A stretch of 64,000 nucleotides of DNA from DASRWI01 sp035654655 (GCA_035654655.1 DASRWI010000033.1:39961-103960); one strand, 5' to 3'. Counted from the first letter of the stretch, positions 17,707-27,998 are shown. Numbers and translations: made by a program. Notes: generated from the letters alone by a model not told the origin.

Positions 17707-17726
17707 TTTTAAACCTTTATATCAAA

Positions 17727-18746
17727 TTAAAGTGCAAAAAACCAAAAAATAATTAAACCAACACTTTCGCGTAACTTGTAAGTAATTCTCTTTTCAAAAC
17801 TAAGCTCCAAATTTGATGCTGCCATTTCTGTTTTTATATCATAAAACTTACATATTTCAGAAATTCTTGGCAAATGATATGAATCCGATATTATGACAAT
17901 TTCATCATAATCAGGCATCAAATTCTTTTTTATATATTCCACTTGTTCGTTTGTTGAGGTTGTTTTGTTCTCTACAAGAACATTCTTCATATTTAAATTT
18001 TTTGTAAGCAAATATCTATATGCCGTTTCAGCTTCACTTAATTCACCCGGTGCGTTTCCACCGGTAAGCTGAATTTTATCAATATAACCTTTATTGTAAA
18101 GTTCATAAGCCTTATCAACTCTCGATGCCAAACTTGGACTTGGTGAATTTTTCTTCCATACTGCTGCACCTAAAACTACTCCAATATTGTTGTTTTCCTC
18201 TGATTTATTAGGCACATATTCTGGATGAAGATAAGTTTTCAAGAAGGCGAATATAAAAACTAATGAGATAATAATAACTGTAGATATAAATGCTTTTATT
18301 GTGACTATCCTTTTCTCTCTGAAAGCCAGAAACCAAAGAATCATCATAAAAAAAGTTTGAGTAAATAGATATGCTGAAAAGAAAAATCCAACTAATACTT
18401 CTCTAATCGGATGTGCAAAATAATATATATTTGAAAAACCTATATTAATATAATTTAAAGAAGCTGCTATAAGTAAAAAGAAGATAAGTAACAACGAATA
18501 TGTATAAAGTAAAACATTATTAACTTTTTTAATTCTTATTGAATAAATCACTAAAGCAATTATTAATAAAAATGTAAATATACCATTAAAGATGTTGCCC
18601 GTATTGAATAAGTTGAAGTTGCTTAAGGACAAGTTTTGATTTTTATATTTTAAAAAATATAAGAAGAACAGATTTGCAAATGCTGCAGCAATTGAGAAAG
18701 TCAATGCATAGCTTTTTCCTGAATTATATTTTTTAGCAGTTGGCAT
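17727..18746 (-). CDS. Membrane protein with DUF218 (YdcF/SanA/ElyC-like) domain
   Basis: The N-terminal half (about 1-165) carries five or six transmembrane segments. The C-terminal half is a DUF218 domain: VVLGAAVWKKN, then SLASRVDKAYELYNKG, IQLTGGNAPGELSEAETAYRYL, TSTNEQVEYIKKNL and IVISDSYHLPR. Related E. coli proteins ElyC and SanA affect envelope integrity and the lipid-carrier supply for peptidoglycan. The enzymatic activity is unproven. It lies 27 bases after the VanZ-like gene and 20 bases before nusB. Confidence 0.85.
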   Translation of the reverse strand: MPTAKKYNSGKSYALTFSIAAAFANLFFLYFLKYKNQNLSLSNFNLFNTGNIFNGIFTFLLIIALVIYSIRIKKVNNVLLYTYSLLLIFFLLIAASLNYINIGFSNIYYFAHPIREVLVGFFFSAYLFTQTFFMMILWFLAFREKRIVTIKAFISTVIIISLVFIFAFLKTYLHPEYVPNKSEENNNIGVVLGAAVWKKNSPSPSLASRVDKAYELYNKGYIDKIQLTGGNAPGELSEAETAYRYLLTKNLNMKNVLVENKTTSTNEQVEYIKKNLMPDYDEIVIISDSYHLPRISEICKFYDIKTEMAASNLELSFEKRITYKLRESVGLIIFWFFAL

Positions 18747-18773
18747 TAAAAAAAAATTAAAAAGAAAGAACTT

Positions 18774-19184
18774 TTAATTATTAAAAGACTTTTTGTTATA
18801 AAAAATATTAGCAATATAATTCGATATAAATGTAAACAGAAGTCCTAGTATTGCTCCTATATTATCTGCAATAAAATCGTAAAAATCAGCAAACCTTCCG
18901 GGAATTAAATGTTGATGTAACTCATCTATAATCGAATATACAAAAATAATAATAAAAGTAAAGAGATAGCTCTTTTCTGAAAATAATTTTGATTTATTTT
19001 GAAATTTCAATGATATATTAAGTAATATTGCCAGAATAAAGAATGCGGCAAAATGCTCAATCTTATCACCCACTTTAATATCAGGTAAGCTACTGGATGG
19101 TAATGATGTAGCAACAAACAAAATAATCCAATAAATAATAAGTAATGCGAATATAATTTTTCTGTTCTTTATTAAACTAAACAA
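18774..19184 (-). CDS. VanZ-family membrane protein
   Basis: 136 residues with four transmembrane segments and the family motifs VGDKIEHFAAFFIL and YSIIDELHQHLIPGR, then DFIADNIGAILG. VanZ-like proteins are linked to low-level teicoplanin resistance in enterococci, but most bacterial members have no known function. The start is TTG at 19184, supported by GAGGA five bases upstream; no ATG is available near the first membrane segment. It overlaps the end of nnr by 8 bases. Confidence 0.88.
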   Translation of the reverse strand: MFSLIKNRKIIFALLIIYWIILFVATSLPSSSLPDIKVGDKIEHFAAFFILAILLNISLKFQNKSKLFSEKSYLFTFIIIFVYSIIDELHQHLIPGRFADFYDFIADNIGAILGLLFTFISNYIANIFYNKKSFNN

Positions 19185-20736
19185 TAGATTTCCTCAAAAA
19201 TTTGAATGTCTTTGGCAAAAATTCAACAATATCATTTGCTGTATATGAATTCTCTGAATATTTATTTTTTAACAAATCAGCAGTTAAGCTATGAAGATAT
19301 ACTGAAGATATTATTGCTTCTTCAATATTACTGCTTTGAGCAATAAAACTGCCTGTTATACCTGACAAAACATCGCCTGTTCCAAATTTTGCCATACCAG
19401 GATTCCCTACTGTATTTATAAATACCTCGCTATTAGTATTAAAAATGATAGTAGGAGCACCTTTTAAGATTAAAAACGACCCTGTTTGGTTTGCAAACTC
19501 ACGTCCATATTTAATTAAATCTTTTTTAAGTTCACCAAGTTCAATACCTAAAAGATTTGAAAATTCCTTATGATGTGGAGTTAGTACAACATTCTTTAAA
19601 TTATAATTTTTATATATACCATTTAAGGCAAATAAACCATCAGCATCAATCAATAAGTTTTTGAATTTTCTTTCATCCAAAATTTTCTTAACAGCAGCCT
19701 TAGTTTCATCTTCTCTTCCTAATCCCGGTCCAATAATAACACAATCAGCCCAATGGATTCTTTTATTCAGTTCTTCAATATTGTTCACAGATAGATATTC
19801 TTTTTTTTCATCCTCATAGGTATTTACAACAACTTCAAGAATATTTTTAAACAATAATTTTTTTGAAGATTCAGGGAATGCAAGAATGCACGAACCTGCA
19901 CCTGCTCTTAATGTTGCCCTTGATGTTAATGCAGCAGCCCCGGGATATTTTCCTGAGCCAGCAATGACTAAAACTTTACCGGCAGAATACTTATTGATAT
20001 TTTTTTCTTTTACAGGTAAAAATTCAAAAGCATCTTCAGGCTCAATTAGGTATTCATTAGTAATTGATTTTGTGAAATATTCATCATCAATTCCGATGTC
20101 ACCTTTTACAACTTCACCACAATTTTCATAACCATTTTCTATAAACAAACCTTTCTTCAGTTCTCCTAATGTGACAGTAAGGTCAGCTTTGAAAACTGTT
20201 TCACCATATCCTGTTTCAGCATCCAATCCTGTTGGGATATCAATGGCTATTTTTATTTTATCCAGCTTATTTAATTTTTCAATAAAAGATTTATAAGGCT
20301 CCTTCAATTCTCCTTTAGCTCCTGAACCCAATATAGCATCAATAATAACATCGGCATCTTTAAATCTATTAGCATCATTTTCATTCTTGAATTTTACAAG
20401 CTTAATATTATTATTAAAATTGCTCAGGTTTGTTAGGATATCATAATTTGCTTTTGCATCATTACTAAATTCTTCAGGTATGTCAAAGTAAATTACTTTT
20501 ACTTTGTGACCATCATTAGCTAAATGCCTTGCTAATGCAAAACCATCTCCTCCATTATTTCCTTTACCGCAAACTATTCCAAATTCATATAATTTTAACT
20601 CTGATAAAAAAGAATAAATTGCATTCCTGATTTCTATAGATGCATTCTCCATCAACAATAAACCCGGCATACCAAGTTCATTAATGGCAAAATTATCTAC
20701 GTCTCTTATATCTTTTGTAGAGTATAAAGGAATCAT
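19177..20736 (-). CDS. nnr: Bifunctional NAD(P)H-hydrate epimerase / ADP-dependent dehydratase
   Basis: Repairs hydrated NADH and NADPH. The N-terminal YjeF_N epimerase domain (about 1-215) has GNNGGDGFALARHL and DAILGSGAKGEL. The C-terminal ribokinase-like ADP-dependent dehydratase (about 240-510) has KVLVIAGSGKYPGAA, GPGLGRED, LTPHHKEF and the catalytic GTGDVLSGITGSF. 519 residues is the length of the fused bacterial enzyme. It follows nuoN by 20 bases, which places an NADH-repair enzyme directly behind complex I genes. Confidence 0.96.
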   Translation of the reverse strand: MIPLYSTKDIRDVDNFAINELGMPGLLLMENASIEIRNAIYSFLSELKLYEFGIVCGKGNNGGDGFALARHLANDGHKVKVIYFDIPEEFSNDAKANYDILTNLSNFNNNIKLVKFKNENDANRFKDADVIIDAILGSGAKGELKEPYKSFIEKLNKLDKIKIAIDIPTGLDAETGYGETVFKADLTVTLGELKKGLFIENGYENCGEVVKGDIGIDDEYFTKSITNEYLIEPEDAFEFLPVKEKNINKYSAGKVLVIAGSGKYPGAAALTSRATLRAGAGSCILAFPESSKKLLFKNILEVVVNTYEDEKKEYLSVNNIEELNKRIHWADCVIIGPGLGREDETKAAVKKILDERKFKNLLIDADGLFALNGIYKNYNLKNVVLTPHHKEFSNLLGIELGELKKDLIKYGREFANQTGSFLILKGAPTIIFNTNSEVFINTVGNPGMAKFGTGDVLSGITGSFIAQSSNIEEAIISSVYLHSLTADLLKNKYSENSYTANDIVEFLPKTFKFLRKSIV

Positions 20737-20756
20737 AATATTTCAGATAAGTTTGT

Positions 20757-22181
20757 TTATAGATTGGAAGTAATTAAAGCCAGTACATCACCCGGCATAA
20801 TTCCAAGAGCAATTACAAAAATTACTGCAATAATAACTGCAGCTAATCCTATTGGACTTTTATGAATATCAAAGTCTTTTTCACTGTCTCTAAAGTACAT
20901 TAGCACAATAATTCTAATATAAAAATAAACGCTGATGGTACTTGATAAAACTCCAAGAACAGCGAGCCAGGTTAAACCAGATTTTACAGCAGCAATAAAA
21001 ATATAATACTTGCTGAAGAATCCAGAGAATGGAGGAAGTCCAGCCAATGCAAACATAAGTATTGCAAGCAAAGCTGCATAAACAGGTTTCTTGTTTGAAA
21101 GCCCGGCATAAGATGATAAAGTTAAATTCTCTTCGTTTTTACCTTCAACTAATGCGACTATTCCAAAAGCTCCAAGGTTCATAAATGTGTAAGCTATTAA
21201 ATAAAAAACTACACCTGCAATACCATCATTATTACTTGCGGCTAATCCGATAATTATATATCCTGCGTGAGAAATTGATGAGTATGCAAGCATTCTTTTA
21301 ATATCAGTTTGAGCAATTGCAACAATAGCACCATAGAACATTGATAAAACAGAAATTATTGCAAGGTAAGGCATAAAGCTGTTTAGACTTCCGCCGAATA
21401 CTTGGCTGAAAATTACAACTAATGCACTGAATGCTGCTGCCTTACCACCTGTAGAAAATATTCCAGCAACTGTTGTTGATGTACCTTGATAAACATCAGG
21501 TACCCACATATGAAATGGAAACGCAGCAATCTTAAATGATAATCCAATTAACAACATTAATAACCCGGTTAAGAACATAATGTTAGTTGTTAGGGAGGAA
21601 ATATTTTGTCTCAATACATCAAATGAAGTAGTGTTCGATGCTCCATAAATTAGTGCAACTCCATACACTAAAAATCCTGTAGCGAAAGAACCTAACAAAA
21701 AATATTTTAATGAAGATTCATTTGCTTTGAGCAATCTCCTGTTTAGTCCTGCCATTGCATAGAAACAAATTGACATTACTTCCAAACCTAAGAATACCAT
21801 AAATAAATCTCTCGCTGAAGCCATAAACATCATTCCGAGAATAGATATCATTAAAAGTATATAGTACTCACCATAATACATTCCATATTTTTTAATGTAG
21901 TCAATGGATAAAAGAGCAATGATAATTCCGGCAATATTAAAGATTGCATAAAAGATATGAACATTCCCGCCGACACCCAACATTCCATTAAAATAAATCT
22001 CTCTTGTAAAAATTGTTGCTAATGAATGGCTTGCTGCTAATAAGTAAATTATAACTGAAAACCATGGGAGAATTTGTTCACTCTTATTTGAATAAATTTC
22101 TATTACAATAGCTAATAAAATTCCTGCACCAATAATGGTTAATGGTAACGTGTTATAAAAATCTTGGAAAGTGAAATACAT
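20757..22181 (-). CDS. nuoN: NADH-quinone oxidoreductase subunit N
   Basis: Antiporter-like proton-pumping membrane subunit of complex I. 474 residues with about 14 transmembrane segments. GLEVMSICFYAMAG carries the conserved TM5 Glu, and SFKIAAFPFHMWVPDVYQG, KRMLAYSSISHAGY and LAGLPPFSGFFSK are the Proton_antipo_M hallmarks. It is the last of five genes in the order nuoJ-K-L-M-N, 9 bases after nuoM. Confidence 0.96.
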   Translation of the reverse strand: MYFTFQDFYNTLPLTIIGAGILLAIVIEIYSNKSEQILPWFSVIIYLLAASHSLATIFTREIYFNGMLGVGGNVHIFYAIFNIAGIIIALLSIDYIKKYGMYYGEYYILLMISILGMMFMASARDLFMVFLGLEVMSICFYAMAGLNRRLLKANESSLKYFLLGSFATGFLVYGVALIYGASNTTSFDVLRQNISSLTTNIMFLTGLLMLLIGLSFKIAAFPFHMWVPDVYQGTSTTVAGIFSTGGKAAAFSALVVIFSQVFGGSLNSFMPYLAIISVLSMFYGAIVAIAQTDIKRMLAYSSISHAGYIIIGLAASNNDGIAGVVFYLIAYTFMNLGAFGIVALVEGKNEENLTLSSYAGLSNKKPVYAALLAILMFALAGLPPFSGFFSKYYIFIAAVKSGLTWLAVLGVLSSTISVYFYIRIIVLMYFRDSEKDFDIHKSPIGLAAVIIAVIFVIALGIMPGDVLALITSNL

Positions 22182-22190
22182 ACTTCTGCT

Positions 22191-23729
22191 TTATTTGTTT
22201 TCAGTTACTTTTAAATTAGAATTTGGATTTACAAGAACTTGTTCAATTACCTTTTTAGTTGAAGCTTTTGAAACATTTAAGAATGTACCTGGATAAACGC
22301 CAATCCAAATTATAAAAATGAAAATTGGAACAAGCACAAAAATTTCTCTTTTGTTCAAATCCTTTAAGTCATTCATCCTTGGATTTTTAACCTCACCATA
22401 AATAATCCTTTGATACATCCAAAGAAGATAAACAGCTGCAAAGATTACTCCTGATGTTGCAAAAATTGTGAACCACCAGTTATTATATACCTGAGATTTA
22501 AATGAACCAACTAAAATTAAAAATTCACCAACAAAACCATTTAAACCCGGCAATCCAATTGATGATAATGAAGCAACCATTAATGCAACTGAGTACAAAG
22601 GAACTACTTTTGCTATTCCTCCATACTCGGAAATTTCTCTGGTATGTGTTCTTTCATAAATAATTCCTACTAAAAGGAATAAGGCTCCTGTTGATAACCC
22701 GTGATTTACCATTTGGATTACTGCACCCTGTACAGACTCTTCTGACATTGCAAAAATTCCAAGTACTACAAAACCAAGGTGAGATACTGAAGAGTATGCA
22801 ATAAGCTTTTTCATATCCTTTTGAACCATTGCAACCAATGCTCCATATATAATTCCTATAATTGCAAGAACTGCCATATAAGGTGCAGCAGCAATGGAAG
22901 CATCAGGGAATAATGGTAAACAGAATCTCAATAAACCGTAAGTTCCCATCTTCAAAAGAACACTTGCTAAAATTACTGAACCTGCTGTAGGTGCCTGAAC
23001 GTGAGCATCCGGTAACCAGGTATGTAAAGGAAATAATGGAACCTTAATTGAAAAACTTAAAGCAAATGCCAGGAACATCCATATCTGGACTTCTTTTTCA
23101 AATTTGGGACTTATACTATATAATTCAACTAAATCTGTTGAAAAATGTCCAAGTGCCGGTGCTGCATTTACTGCTAACCAAACAATTGCAACTAACATCA
23201 ACAAACTGCCAAACATTGTATAAACAAAAAACTTTACTGATGCATATATTCTTCTGTCACCACCCCATACACCAATGATAAAATACATCGGTATTAACAT
23301 TGCTTCCCAGAAAATATAGAATAAGAAAAGGTCTAAGGAAACAAAAACACCAAGCATTCCAAGCTCGAGCATTAACATCAAGAAAGTAAATTCTTTTACT
23401 TTTTTATTAATCCCTGCCCAGCTGCTTATTAAAGTTAATGGAGTTAAAAATGTAGTAAGTAAAACCAGTAGTAATGATAATCCATCAACACCAACATTAT
23501 AGCTGATATTTAAATTAGCTATCCATCCAAATTTATGTATGAATTGAAATCCGGAATGATTGTAATCGAAAAAATAAAAAATTACTAATGATAGAATAAA
23601 TGCAATTGTTGAAAATAGTACTCCTGCATACCTGATTGCTTTTTCATTATCCCTTGGTATTAATAAGATTAAAAATGAACCTATTAAAGGAATCAATAAT
23701 AAATATGATATTAAAAAACTGTTTTCCAT
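22191..23729 (-). CDS. nuoM: NADH-quinone oxidoreductase subunit M
   Basis: Antiporter-like proton-pumping subunit of complex I. 512 residues, polytopic. The landmarks are FYIFWEAMLIPMYFIIG (TM5 Glu), SFSIKVPLFPLHTWLPDAH, KKLIAYSSVSHLGFV and LPGLNGFVGEFLIL. It lies 9 bases after nuoL and 9 before nuoN, so a single message is likely. Confidence 0.97.
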   Translation of the reverse strand: MENSFLISYLLLIPLIGSFLILLIPRDNEKAIRYAGVLFSTIAFILSLVIFYFFDYNHSGFQFIHKFGWIANLNISYNVGVDGLSLLLVLLTTFLTPLTLISSWAGINKKVKEFTFLMLMLELGMLGVFVSLDLFLFYIFWEAMLIPMYFIIGVWGGDRRIYASVKFFVYTMFGSLLMLVAIVWLAVNAAPALGHFSTDLVELYSISPKFEKEVQIWMFLAFALSFSIKVPLFPLHTWLPDAHVQAPTAGSVILASVLLKMGTYGLLRFCLPLFPDASIAAAPYMAVLAIIGIIYGALVAMVQKDMKKLIAYSSVSHLGFVVLGIFAMSEESVQGAVIQMVNHGLSTGALFLLVGIIYERTHTREISEYGGIAKVVPLYSVALMVASLSSIGLPGLNGFVGEFLILVGSFKSQVYNNWWFTIFATSGVIFAAVYLLWMYQRIIYGEVKNPRMNDLKDLNKREIFVLVPIFIFIIWIGVYPGTFLNVSKASTKKVIEQVLVNPNSNLKVTENK

Positions 23730-23738
23730 AAATTAAAT

Positions 23739-25730
23739 TTATCTTAATATTAACCAGAATAATGCTGCTGCAATTCCAATTATCATAATGAAGGCATAAA
23801 ATTGAGCAACGCCATTTTGTACTTTTCTAAAATATCCTGAAGCTAAACCAATTACTGATGCTGTTCCGTTTACAACTCCATCAATAATTTTATTATCATT
23901 TATTCTCCATAAGAATTTATCTGAAGTCTTTACAATTGGATTAACAACTGTTGCATCATAAATTTCATCTACATAATATTTATTCCAAAGAACATTGTAT
24001 AATCCTTTGAACTTGCCGGCGATATTATCTGCAATTGAAGGCTTTTTCAAATAAATATATCTGGCAAGAAGTATTGCACTAACGGCAAAAATTACACTCA
24101 AAGCCATCAATAAAATTTCTTCAAAATGTGTATGAGTACCATAGTAATTCAATTTGTTGTTTGCATTTTTGAAAACAGGCTCCAGCCAGTTGTGGAATAA
24201 ATTACCGTGCTCACCTGAGAATATTGCAGGAATACCAATGAATCCACCGACAATAGATAATGCTGCTAATACAATTAAAGGTATAGTCATTAACTTTGGA
24301 GATTCGTGTGGCAAAGTCGAATGATGAGTATCTACTGCTTCCGGTTCAGCTTTCTTTCCGCGCTGTTGCGGTTCTTTATGAAGATTAAATCTTTCCTTTC
24401 CTTCAAAAGTCAAAAAGTATAATCTGAACATATAAAAAGCAGTCATCATTGAAGTAACAACTCCAACAATCCAAAGTACTATGCTTCCGTTTGCAAAAGA
24501 ATACCAAAGGATTTCATCCTTACTGAAGAATCCTGATAAAGGTGGAATTCCTGAGATAGCTAATGCTGCGATTAAAAATGTTTTAAATGTGGCAGGCATA
24601 TATTTTTTTAAGCCGCCGTAAAATCTAATATCCTGCTGTTCGTGCATTGCGTGAATAATAGAACCAGCACCAAGGAATAAAAGTGCCTTGAAGAATGCGT
24701 GAGTCATTACATGAAAGATACCTGCTGAAAATGCTCCGACACCCATCGCCAAAAACATATAACCCAACTGACTGATAGTTGAGTACGCTAAAACTTTTTT
24801 AATATCATTTTGAACTAATCCAATTGAAGCAGCAAAGATTGCAGTGAATGCACCTATGACAGCAACTAACATCATAATATCAGGTGCAGATGCAAAGATG
24901 ATTGAACATCTTGCAACCATATAAACACCGGCGGTAACCATTGTTGCAGCATGGATAAGTGCTGATACCGGAGTTGGACCAGCCATAGCATCAGGCAGCC
25001 AAACAAACAAAGGTATCTGAGCTGATTTACCTGTTGCTCCAATAAATAGGAACAATGCTATTAAGCTGAAAATAAATTCATTTGAATAAATTGAAGCACG
25101 TGAAAAGACTTCATTAAAATTTAAACTTCCAAAAGTTAAATAGATTAAGAACATTCCCAATAAAAATCCAAAGTCACCTATTCTATTAACTATAAAAGCT
25201 TTCTTTGCAGCATCTGCAGTAGTACTCTTTTCAAATTTCCTGTCATACCAAAAACCAATAAGAAGATAAGAGCAAAGACCAACACCTTCCCATCCTAAGA
25301 ATAAAACAACAAAGTTATCTCCAAGAATAAGATTCATCATTGCAAAGATGAATAAATTCAGATATGCAAAAAATCTCCAAAAGCTTTTATCCCCATGCAT
25401 ATATCCAATAGAATAGATATGGATAATGAAACCAACACCTGTTACTATCAATGACATTACAAGAGAAAGCTGGTCAACCTGGTAAGCAAAATTTATTTTT
25501 ATTCCTGCAACATCAAGCCAGGTAAAAAGATTAACAATATTTTTTCTTTCTTCAACGGGAAGTTGAAGAGTTTCAACAAAAGCGCCTAAAGCAATTAGAA
25601 AAGAAAGGCCAATTACACCGCTTCCAATAGCTCCTATTACTTTTTCATTTTTTATTTTATTGCCGAAAAACCCATTTATTAAAAAACCCAATAATGGGAG
25701 TGCAACAGTAAGATAGATTAAATTTATCAT
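23739..25730 (-). CDS. nuoL: NADH-quinone oxidoreductase subunit L
   Basis: The largest membrane subunit of complex I, a distal proton pump with the lateral helix. 663 residues. FLGWEGVGLCSYLLIGFW, KSAQIPLFVWLPDAMAGPT, VSALIHAATMVTAGVY and KKVLAYSTISQLGYM are diagnostic. The C-terminal ~150 residues supply TM15, the lateral HL helix and the anchoring TM16. A charged loop at about 440-475, with EPQQRGKK and a His-rich stretch, is typical of the variable connector. Confidence 0.97.
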   Translation of the reverse strand: MINLIYLTVALPLLGFLINGFFGNKIKNEKVIGAIGSGVIGLSFLIALGAFVETLQLPVEERKNIVNLFTWLDVAGIKINFAYQVDQLSLVMSLIVTGVGFIIHIYSIGYMHGDKSFWRFFAYLNLFIFAMMNLILGDNFVVLFLGWEGVGLCSYLLIGFWYDRKFEKSTTADAAKKAFIVNRIGDFGFLLGMFLIYLTFGSLNFNEVFSRASIYSNEFIFSLIALFLFIGATGKSAQIPLFVWLPDAMAGPTPVSALIHAATMVTAGVYMVARCSIIFASAPDIMMLVAVIGAFTAIFAASIGLVQNDIKKVLAYSTISQLGYMFLAMGVGAFSAGIFHVMTHAFFKALLFLGAGSIIHAMHEQQDIRFYGGLKKYMPATFKTFLIAALAISGIPPLSGFFSKDEILWYSFANGSIVLWIVGVVTSMMTAFYMFRLYFLTFEGKERFNLHKEPQQRGKKAEPEAVDTHHSTLPHESPKLMTIPLIVLAALSIVGGFIGIPAIFSGEHGNLFHNWLEPVFKNANNKLNYYGTHTHFEEILLMALSVIFAVSAILLARYIYLKKPSIADNIAGKFKGLYNVLWNKYYVDEIYDATVVNPIVKTSDKFLWRINDNKIIDGVVNGTASVIGLASGYFRKVQNGVAQFYAFIMIIGIAAALFWLILR

Positions 25731-25745
25731 ATTATAATAAAAGCT

Positions 25746-26051
25746 TTACCATTTTAGTATGTTTACTTCATCGATATTTAAAGTCATTTTATTCCTGAAT
25801 AAAGCAATGATTATTGCTAATCCAATTGAAGCTTCAGCAGCTGCTACTGTCATTACAAAAAATACAAATAACTGCCCTACTGAGTTACCATAATAAGATG
25901 AGAATGCTATTAATGATAGATTAGCTGAGTTAAGCATTAGCTCAATACACATAAAAACAACTATAGCATTTCTTCTGGTAAGTACACCGACTACCCCGGT
26001 TACAAACATAAAAGCACTTAATACTAAAAAATATTCTATTGGTATTTTCAT
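25746..26051 (-). CDS. nuoK: NADH-quinone oxidoreductase subunit K
   Basis: Small three-helix membrane subunit of complex I. 101 residues, with the two conserved membrane glutamates in VFMCIELMLNSANL and AAAEASIGLAII. It lies 3 bases after nuoJ and 15 before nuoL. Confidence 0.97.
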   Translation of the reverse strand: MKIPIEYFLVLSAFMFVTGVVGVLTRRNAIVVFMCIELMLNSANLSLIAFSSYYGNSVGQLFVFFVMTVAAAEASIGLAIIIALFRNKMTLNIDEVNILKW

Positions 26052-26054
26052 AAA

Positions 26055-26567
26055 CTATTCAAATTTCTTTTTTGCTAAAACTAATGCACCAATTGCAGCT
26101 CCAAGAAGTAAAAATCCCGCGGCTTCAAATGGCAAAATATAATTTGTAAATAACTGCTGACCAATACTTTCTACAGTACCGGCTTTAACGCTGGCTTCCT
26201 GCGATGCAGTTACTGCATTACTTTTATGAATAAACAGAATATATATTAATTGTAAGAATACGACTCCGCCTATTGCCCATGAAAGAATTTTCCTTCTCTT
26301 CTCCAATCCGGTACTTGCTTTGTCTGCTTCTGGTCTTAAGAGCATTATAACAAATAAGAATAACACCATAATAGCACCTGCATAAACTATTACCTGGCTT
26401 ACTGCAATAAATTGAGCATTTAGTAAAAGGTATAATCCGGCAAGGGATGCAAAATTAAGTACGAGAAATAAAGCTGAAAAAACAGGTGTGGCTCTGGTGA
26501 TTACCAGAATTGAAGAAACTGCACAAACAAGTGCGAAAATAAAGAAAAGTATGAATTCTAATGTCAT
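26055..26567 (-). CDS. nuoJ: NADH-quinone oxidoreductase subunit J
   Basis: Membrane subunit of complex I with the mobile TM3. 170 residues, five transmembrane segments; VSQVIVYAGAIMVLFLFVIMLL is the conserved TM3 region (quoted without its first residues). First gene of the local nuo run: the upstream neighbour is asnS, separated by a terminator, so nuoA-I must be elsewhere and this block probably has its own promoter in the ~30 bases between 26568 and the terminator, or beyond it. Confidence 0.94.
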   Translation of the reverse strand: MTLEFILFFIFALVCAVSSILVITRATPVFSALFLVLNFASLAGLYLLLNAQFIAVSQVIVYAGAIMVLFLFVIMLLRPEADKASTGLEKRRKILSWAIGGVVFLQLIYILFIHKSNAVTASQEASVKAGTVESIGQQLFTNYILPFEAAGFLLLGAAIGALVLAKKKFE

Positions 26568-26607
26568 ATCTTAATATTCAAAAACCTCATCTGTTAAGAA
26601 AAAAATA

Positions 26608-26637
26608 TCTCTTAATGCTCCTTAAAGCATTAAGAGA
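26608..26637 (-). terminator. Rho-independent terminator of asnS
   Basis: A perfect 12-bp stem TCTCTTAATGCT/AGCATTAAGAGA with a CCTTAA loop. On the minus strand it is followed by ATATTTTTTT. It lies 65 bases beyond the asnS stop and separates it from nuoJ. Confidence 0.85.
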
Positions 26638-26702
26638 ATATAAATTTTAGATTAGCAATATATTAAAAAAATCCTAAAATCAAGGTGCCTAATCCCTAAA
26701 TT

Positions 26703-27998
26703 TTATGGAGTTTTTCTATATATAAGTCTTGGGAAAGGAATAGTTTCCCTAATATGTTCAAGTCCGCAAATCCAGGAAACAGTTCTTTCTAATCCTAATC
26801 CAAATCCTGAATGAGGTACAGAACCAAACCTTCTTAAATCAAGATACCATTCAAAAGCTTCCTGAGGAAGATTATGAGCTTTAATTCTTTCTAAAAGAAA
26901 ATCTAAATTATCTTCACGTTGACTTCCGCCAATAATTTCTCCATAACCTTCTGGAGCCAAAACATCAACTGCTAAAGCAAATTTATCATTTTCAGGGTCC
27001 CGCTTCATATAAAAAGCTTTTACTTCAGCAGGATAACGGTGAACCATTACAGGTCTATCAAACTGATTTGATATTATAGTTTCATCACCACCACCAAGGT
27101 CATTACCATATTCAAACTCTACACCATTCTTTTTTAAGATTTCTGTAGCTTCATCATAACTGATTCTTGGCAAAGGTCTTTTTACATTCTTTAATAAAGT
27201 AGTATCTCTTTCAAGAATTTTTAATTCTTCTTCTTTATCTTTTAAAACAGATTGAACAACGTATTCTAAAAATTCTTCAGCTAAATCCATATCATCATTA
27301 AGGTCTGCAAAGGCAACTTCAGGTTCAACCATCCAGAACTCAGTTAAGTGTCTTCTTGTCTTAGATTTTTCAGCTCTGAATGTAGGTCCGAATGTATAAA
27401 CTTTTCCCAAAGCCATTGCACCTGCTTCAGCATATAATTGACCTGATTGAGTTAAGTAAGCTTTTCCTAAATCGAAGTAAGGAGTTTCAAATAAAGTTGA
27501 AGTACCTTCTGAAGCATTTGGAGTAAGAATTGGAGCATCCATTAAAGTGAAACCTCTGTTATCAAAGAAGTCTCTGATGGCTCTAACAATTCTATGGCGG
27601 ATTCTCATAATAGCAACTTGCCTGCTGCTGCGTAACCAAAGATGTCTTTGGTCCATTAAGAATTCAACACCGTGTTCTTTTGGAGTAATAGGATAATCGT
27701 GAGCTTCAGAAATAATTTCAAAACCTTTAGCATCCATTTCAAAACCACCAGGAGCTCGGGGTTCTTCTTTAATTAAACCAGTAACAACAACAGATGACTC
27801 TTGCCCTATTTTATCTACTTGTTCAAAAACTTCAGGAGTAACATTGCCTTTAAAATAAACACACTGAAGATATCCGGTTCCATCTCTTAAAACCAAAAAC
27901 TTTACTTTGCCGCTTGACCTTTTATTATAGACCCATCCGCTAACGGAGATTTCTTTACCAACGTGTTCAGCTAGGTCTTTAATAAATATTTTTTTCAT
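26703..27998 (-). CDS. asnS: Asparagine--tRNA ligase
   Basis: Class IIb aminoacyl-tRNA synthetase charging tRNA-Asn. An N-terminal OB fold (about 15-100, VSGWVYNKRSSGKVKFLVLR) precedes the catalytic core with motif 2 (FGPTFRAEKSKTRRHLTEFW) and motif 3 (GFGLGLERTVSWICG). 431 residues is the usual length. Asn-type rather than Asp-type is supported by the overall length and by EPEVAFADL following motif 2. Single-gene transcript with its own terminator; no clear Shine-Dalgarno. Confidence 0.95.
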   Translation of the reverse strand: MKKIFIKDLAEHVGKEISVSGWVYNKRSSGKVKFLVLRDGTGYLQCVYFKGNVTPEVFEQVDKIGQESSVVVTGLIKEEPRAPGGFEMDAKGFEIISEAHDYPITPKEHGVEFLMDQRHLWLRSSRQVAIMRIRHRIVRAIRDFFDNRGFTLMDAPILTPNASEGTSTLFETPYFDLGKAYLTQSGQLYAEAGAMALGKVYTFGPTFRAEKSKTRRHLTEFWMVEPEVAFADLNDDMDLAEEFLEYVVQSVLKDKEEELKILERDTTLLKNVKRPLPRISYDEATEILKKNGVEFEYGNDLGGGDETIISNQFDRPVMVHRYPAEVKAFYMKRDPENDKFALAVDVLAPEGYGEIIGGSQREDNLDFLLERIKAHNLPQEAFEWYLDLRRFGSVPHSGFGLGLERTVSWICGLEHIRETIPFPRLIYRKTP

